Shown one piece after another: positions 44,271 to 49,295 of a DNA stretch of 49,295 nt. The translations under genes were made by a program, and so were the position numbers. Every line of letters starts with the position of its first letter. Position 1 is the first letter of the stretch. The stretch spans positions 57,494 to 106,788 of the forward strand of contig KN882933.1 in the NCBI GenBank assembly GCA_000934455.1, in the 5' to 3' direction. This stretch comes from Apostichopus parvimensis. Its lineage: Eukaryota > Echinodermata > Holothuroidea > Aspidochirotida > Stichopodidae. The notes under the pieces are model-generated. The model was given only the letters and a program-made list of their open reading frames with translations, had not been told where the DNA came from and did no database searches.

Positions 44271-46492
44271 TTTGTCCGGTTACGGAATTCTTGACAACGG
44301 AGACATGCCTGAATATAATTACTGATGCGTTGAAACATATTGCGCAGATAGAAATGCTGTCTAATGGTCAAATATGTACGCATTACACCCTGATGATTAC
44401 TTAACAAGTCATCGTGATATCGAGATATTATTTGTTCCACCATAGTCTCAGGTACGACTAACTGAAGAGTCATCTTAGCATCATTAGTCTCATGCAAAAA
44501 TATCCTGAATAACAAACTATTACATAACAAATAATCCTCTGCTTGAGAACGAACAGTTCTAGCATGCTTAACATTACTTGGAATAATGTCGTGTGCAAGA
44601 AAATCATAAATTGGTTTGTAGTAAGGACAAGTTTGTTGTTGAATTTGCAACTCTTTTACATCAAATGGCAGATCATAGTTTTTGATCAGCTTTCCTTGAA
44701 TTGCCTTCATGACTTTATTCAATTCCTTTTGTTTTGGAATGTGCCCTGTAACCAAATGATCAATGTTTGTTATGACTGGCTTTGGCTGAGCAAATAATTC
44801 TGGAGGTGGTTCTCTGACTACCTCTTGCACCCTATGTCTACTCTGATCCACTAATCTTGGCTCTGAAGGTTGAGAAACACTTGTAAAATTTGGCACAACT
44901 AATATGTCAGGGCTGTATGTATGTCGACTTGCACTAGACATAGTAGGCCTTTGAATACATGTATCTCTCTTGTCAGTAGAAATAACTGGTGTAGACCTCT
45001 TTTGTGACTCAGATTGTGGTCTCTGCGTAACATGATCAGTATAATGTGTTGCCTTAGGACCGGATGTCCTTTTAACTCTATTTGTTGATTCTTCGGCTGA
45101 GGAATCCTGCTTGGACTCCTTAGTGACTTTATTTGGAAATAAATCTGGAATTTTGACTCCCATTGACCTTGCCTTTGACCTTGTCATGATTGGATTAAAT
45201 GTCTCCTTAGGTGTAGTTGAAAAATCCTCATAAAAATTGACCTCTTGAGCAACCTGATCTATTTCAGAGTGGAATTCCTGTGGTGCTCTAGACAAATAAT
45301 CTGCCAAAACCAATTCTGAGCCCTTTTTGTAACCAACCTGGAATGTATATTCTGACAATTTGAACAGAAGCTTACGTAATCGTGAAGTTGCTGGTTCTTG
45401 TTTTGATTTAAACAATTCAACAATGGCCGAGTGATCAACATATGCCTCAAATTCTACATTTTGCAATAAATGTTTGAATGCTGTCACATTAATAAATAGA
45501 CCCATCATTTCTAATTCAGTGACACTATACCTCTGACATGCTGGTGGTAATATCTTAGAGTAATATGCAATAATATTCTCTTTGCCTTTAACTCTTTGTG
45601 TCAGGTATGATCCTGTTGCTACTCGTGATGTGTCGCTATATAATACAAAACGACCATATTTCTGTGGCATATGCAATATAGGTGGATTACACAACAACTC
45701 TTTAATTTTTTGAAATGCACTCTGATGTTCCTCTGTCCATTTAAATACCTTTCTCTTACGACTCAAATGATGTATTGGTCTCAATAGTGCTTGAATATTT
45801 GGAAAAAATGAAGCCACATAATTAACTGCACCTACAAATCGTCTTACTGACTTAACATTGTGTGGTTTCGGTGTGTTCCTGATCGCTGCACATCTGTCAT
45901 GTAAAGGTTGGATACAGGCCTCACCTTCTGGGGTTATTGAGAGCAAATGTCCCATATATCGGACTGAATTTTGAAAAATGCTACACTTTTTCGGAGAGAT
46001 TTTCAATCCGTTGTCCATTAAAACCTTAAAAATTGCCTGTAGGTGTTGTTGGTGAGATTGTTTGTCTGCACTGTACACAATAATATCGTCATGATGAGCA
46101 ATACAGAACTTATTTGAATTTGGGATCGTTGCCAAAATATCATTAATTTGTGACTGAAAGATTGCTGGAGATAAATTCAATCCCTGTGGTAAGCGTTTAT
46201 AATAATAATGCTTTCCTCCATGAAATGAAGCAATACCTGTATATTGTTGTGCATGAACACTGAGTGGCAGACAGAAGAATGCAGACTTTAAATCAAGAAC
46301 ACCCAAAATTTTGGCTCCAGAGTACCCTATGGTACGGATAGTCTCATTCAGTAATGGAAATGGGTGATTGAGACGTTTTATTCTACTGTTCAAGTAGCGA
46401 AAATCTGTGACAACTCGTTTGTCTTTTGTTCCCTTCTTTGGAATGAGGAAAACCGGTGAGGTATAAGACTGATGTCCTACCGCACTAATTTG
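44267..46492 (-). pseudogene. Ty3/gypsy reverse transcriptase, RNase H and integrase zinc-binding part
   Basis: Open from 46492 with no ATG start. RT: YTSPVFLIPKK, LDLKSAFF (first catalytic Asp), LPQGLNLSPAIFQ, and AHHDDIIVYS with the Asp pair preceded by two His where Tyr-x is usual. RNase H: LYSDTSRVATGSYL (Asp), TELEMM (Glu), AYVDHSAIV (Asp), DYLSR. Then a Pro/Ser/Lys/Arg-rich linker, and an integrase HHCC finger (YHDDLLSNH ... CLRCQ) that ends at a TGA. The start of RT lies in another frame (46477-47223). Confidence 0.9.
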
Positions 46493-47225
46493 TCAAGCTC
46501 ACTGGCGACAATGACTTTGTCCTCATCTGAAAGTCTATAGGGACGTATGTAAAATGGCTCATCATTAGTAAGAGTAATATCAGCCTCATAATTTGGACAG
46601 TGAGATAATTCACCATAAAGAGAAAATGCATCTCTATGTGAGTCTAGAAATTCATAAATGATTTCTGTTTCTGAAGCATTTAGAATACTTTGTTCCAAAT
46701 TAATGTTAACTCTCATGATCTCCTGTTCGGATTTGGAAACCAGGGGATCATCGGCTGTTAAATGTGGATATCGATGTAATTTATATCGTGTAATTGCATC
46801 ACGATTCTCTTTAGAGTTAGAATTGGTTCGAAAAAGAGACTGTTTTTCGATGTCTCTCATGACATTGAGAAAATCTAGAGAATCAGTAGGTATGTCTTCT
46901 GTGACCGTAATGATATCTGCTAAATTTAAATGAGCCACTGTGCGAGAAGGATGCAGACAAAATTTTCGGTTACCCATGTTCCTTAGTAGAATCTTTGTTC
47001 TACCTTTATGCATTTTCACTAACATTCGTGAAGGACACATACGAGATATTAGAGGAAACGGTTTAATAACCACATCTGCATTTCGTGCATATAGTGGAAG
47101 ACGTCCCTGTACAGTAATGTATCTTTGCTGACCTGGGTTAAAAAACAAATCTCTGCACAGGCCTAAGGAAAACTTTGGCTTGTTTAATTCTAAAACAGTT
47201 TGTGGTAAAGTCCAAAGATCCATTC
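46477..47225 (-). pseudogene. pol segment between protease and RT, with start of RT
   Basis: Codes the connector after protease, then the N-terminal RT approach (ADITLTNDEPFYIRPYRLSDEDK) to ELDKLVR, where a TAG ends it. Compared with relatives, the few residues that normally join ELDKLV to the TSPV motif are missing and the frame changes within 46477-46492, so a small deletion of a non-multiple of three is likely. It overlaps the protease frame by about 88 nt, needing a +1 shift. Confidence 0.82.
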
Positions 47226-47656
47226 AATTCCTTCAGAGTTTGACTACCTAATATTAAGTCAATACCTGTCAGGTTTGCAGCGATTAAAGCAGAAAGCTGA
47301 AATTCATGACCCTGAATTTTGACCTGAAATGTTATCGTGCTATACGCATGAATAAACTGACCATTACCCAACTTTAGGTTTACTACATCAACTGAGACTG
47401 GTTGTAAAGAGGATAAATACTTTGAATTTTGCACTGTAGAAGAAGAAATGATAGAGCGTGTCGCTCCACTATCAAACAACAATGAAATTCCTTTACCATC
47501 ATGTAAAGTACCTCTTACAAAATTACGTGTGTCCAGTTGAATATCCACACAACGGTCGTTCCCTGTATATCTAGAATCAGGAATATTACTATTCTTCGTA
47601 ATATTATTTGCGTTACGTTTCGATCTTCCTTTACTTGGTACATTGTCTGGAGTCAC
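47138..47656 (-). pseudogene. Ty3/gypsy aspartic protease segment
   Basis: Retropepsin with the active-site LLFDSGATRSII (DSG at about residues 62-64 of this segment) and the second motif DLILGSQTLKELNGSLDF. The frame is open without an ATG; it begins after a TAA near 47733, overlapping the end of the gag-like frame by about 45 nt in the -1 frame. No canonical slippery heptamer is seen in the overlap. Confidence 0.87.
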
Positions 47657-47685
47657 TGTATGATGAGTGCTATCATAAGTGCTCC

Positions 47686-47961
47686 CTAATGAAAATTCTG
47701 TGTTGGTACTTTGTTTACATTAGCCTCCATTTCATGGCTTAGGCGAATTTGACAATATTGTGCAAAATGACCTCGATTTTGACAGTAATAACATGTAACT
47801 GAAGGATTAAAATATGGTAACCTTCTCCTGTTATCATTCCGACCTGCCCTAGGACCACGAGAATCACGAGAACTATATCTTTGCCTCATATCTTTTGGAT
47901 TGTCTTGTGATCTTGACATACGTGACTGATCAAACTTAGTTTCCCGTTTACTGACGGACAT
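47686..47961 (-). pseudogene. gag fragment: nucleocapsid zinc knuckle only
   Basis: Opens with ATG at 47961 (frame open back to about 48027). Basic, Arg/Ser-rich, then a CCHC knuckle CYYCQNRGHFAQYC at residues 57-70, as in retrotransposon nucleocapsids. A normal Ty3/gypsy gag is several hundred residues with a capsid upstream. Here only about 640 bp separate this ATG from the PBS, and none of it reads as capsid, so gag appears to have lost its main part. Confidence 0.82.
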
Positions 47962-48588
47962 TATGCCGAATACAAGTAGGCTAGTTACGAGTATACGACT
48001 TGAGCCTCTACTTATTTCAACACACTATCGACCGTTATACAAATAACAATATGCAATATATGGACACGATTAAAATAACTTATCGGTACACTCTGATCTC
48101 AAATAGGGGGTATTGGGATACAAATTGGCATGATTTCACTCACCCTTAACTAAGAAAGTAAGAACTGGTAACTGCAAACGATGATTGAAGTCCCTCGGCT
48201 AGTCGTAGTAGTAGTAGCGGCAGGTAGTAGCAGGTAGGCCTACAACTCGTAAGAACTTCAGATTCGTTCGCCGTTAACATCGGGTAGAGCCTAGGCTTAG
48301 ATCGCGAAAATGTTCAGTTCTGATGTTTAGAGCTGTAGTATGTTACGTACTACTAGTTGCGCGAATGTTCAAAAGCGAACTGCATGCTGGGTTGATTAAC
48401 GTTAGTGTACAGATCAGTGGTTCCGGCATCCGTTGTATAAAGTTAGGCTAGTGTAGGCCGACTTCCCTCGTAGAGTGTGTCTGTTAGGCAATGTCGTCAA
48501 CATGCGTTGTGTTCCTCGTTAGTACTTCGGGCCAAAAGATCTCCTGCTCGTTATTTAGCGTAACGAGTCGTTAAAAGTTCCTGAAGAA
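47962..48588 (-). other. Element 5' leader, non-coding
   Basis: No gag capsid frame. It includes GTAGTAGTAGT repeats near 48208 and, on the minus strand, a strong donor-like AAGGGTGAGTGA near 48145. Confidence 0.55.
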
Positions 48589-48606
48589 AGCGACCGATCT
48601 CCACCA
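48589..48606 (-). promoter_or_regulatory. Primer binding site
   Basis: Minus strand TGGTGGAGATCGGTCGCT directly follows the 5' LTR. Its complement ends in CCA, as a tRNA 3' end should. I cannot say which tRNA. Confidence 0.85.
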
Positions 48607-49295
48607 TGTAATATAGTGCCGAGCCCGGCTCCTCCGACATATGATATTGTATCGGGAATCGCGATAGAAAGGTACTGGGGTTATCTTGACGCCGTATTTA
48701 TGCTTCTTCAGGAGACAAGGAAAACAATGAGTTCTCAGAAAAGAAAACAAGTTGACAAGATCGGATTGATTTAGTGATTCGGTATAATTTCTTCTCTGTC
48801 GATTCTCTCACAAATAAAATTACAATGATTTGACTTGACTCCGTCAATTACGCAATTTGAAAGAGTGATGAAATGGTGACGACGAAGTTGACGAAGTAAC
48901 AAACTTGTGACGGAGTGGTGACGGAGTGCAGAACATGCGGGAGCATGCCGCCTTTTATACCTTACTTTATAAAATTCCCACTGCGCACAATCAGAAGGCA
49001 GCCAATGAACTGCTCATCCTACATTAACTTAACGATATAAAAATTTAGTCTAGAAAGCACTGATCTGCCCTGATTGGTTGGGAGTTTGGAAGTCCACCCC
49101 TTTCTTATGGAAACTTCCATACCACGTGAGAAGAACCTTCTCGAATGTTCTACAGATACAATGGAATCTATTTTGGGAAAAGGCCCTGTAACAAGATTCA
49201 ATAAGATAGTTAAAACTTCTCGTGGGAAAACTGATTCCTTGACCTAGATAAATATATAAAGGGCCTGTACGATGTCTCGATGGAGTCTTTCGGTA
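48607..49295 (-). repeat. 5' LTR (truncated by the window end)
   Basis: Matches 40840-41526 with three substitutions and two one-base indels. As the upstream LTR it is the promoter-bearing copy. Confidence 0.95.
48951..48959 (-). promoter_or_regulatory. TATA box in the 5' LTR
   Basis: TATAAAAGG on the minus strand. Four CGTCA (TGACG) motifs lie within about 80 bp downstream in the transcript direction. Confidence 0.75.

Larger units (their letters stand above)
40840..49295 (-). mobile_element. Ty3/gypsy LTR retrotransposon, nearly complete (right LTR cut by window edge)
   Basis: Transcribed leftward. The 5' LTR is at the right (48607 to beyond 49295), the 3' LTR at 40840-41559. Order on the minus strand: LTR, PBS, gag fragment, protease, RT, RNase H, integrase, PPT, LTR. 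Protease-RT-RH-IN order defines Ty3/gypsy. The two LTRs differ at only five places over about 687 compared bases (three substitutions, two one-base indels in homopolymers), so the insertion is recent, yet pol is split among frames. About 33 bases of the 5' LTR lie outside the window. Confidence 0.95.

Noticed and set aside
47686..47735. Programmed -1 frameshift between the gag fragment and protease
   Set aside because: The frames are in the right relation and overlap, but no X-XXY-YYZ heptamer is present in the correct phase, so the claim is not supported.
48589..48606. Naming the primer tRNA
   Set aside because: The site ends in CCA complementarity as expected, but I could not match it confidently to a tRNA species without a search.

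Overview
This is an AT-rich animal nuclear genome window. It holds one convincing host gene, long non-coding stretches, tandem satellites and many transposable-element copies. The combination of a very-large-inducible-GTPase (VLIG/GVIN-type) gene with Penelope-like, DIRS-like, CR1/L2-like, hAT-like and Ty3/gypsy-type elements suggests a marine invertebrate deuterostome. An echinoderm (sea cucumber or sea urchin type) is my best guess, but nothing here proves the species.

Layout. 1-11795: a satellite with a core like TATGAATATCTGTGGCTT (roughly 43-bp unit) is interleaved with four copies of the same 3' fragment of a Penelope-like element (PLE; GIY-YIG end, minus strand). A roughly 2-kb unique block is present twice (3621-5551 and 9736-11795). 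The whole is a tandem segmental duplication of about 6 kb with a visible junction near 5551. 11796-23580: mostly non-coding. It has a diverged tandem duplication of a 71-nt exon-like unit (17498-17568 and 20033-20103), a second decayed PLE (19450-19945), and a 1569-bp hAT-like non-autonomous element (21296-22864) with a perfect 8-bp target duplication and a palindromic EcoRI/EcoRV-rich minisatellite inside. 23583-29642: one uninterrupted 1960-codon reading frame for a VLIG-type GTPase, preceded by a splice acceptor and a 5' UTR segment. 30335-34212: three tandem copies of a 1.34-kb repeat. 35841-38480: a dead DIRS/Ngaro-like element (minus). 38860-40839: more satellite, interrupted by a SINE/L2-like tail and a CR1/L2-like reverse transcriptase 3' fragment (plus). 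40840 to the window end: an almost complete Ty3/gypsy LTR retrotransposon (minus) with near-identical 720-bp LTRs, PBS and PPT. Its pol is broken into several frames and its gag has no recognisable capsid.

How it fits together. The host gene is a predicted innate-immune or stress-inducible cytosolic GTPase, coded by one giant exon as is usual for this family. The rest records repeated satellite amplification, with transposons landing in the satellite and then being carried along by segmental duplication. Shared lesions show that PLE copies C and D are duplicates of one already-dead copy. A MITE present in only one of the two large blocks dates that insertion after the duplication and gives a natural empty site.
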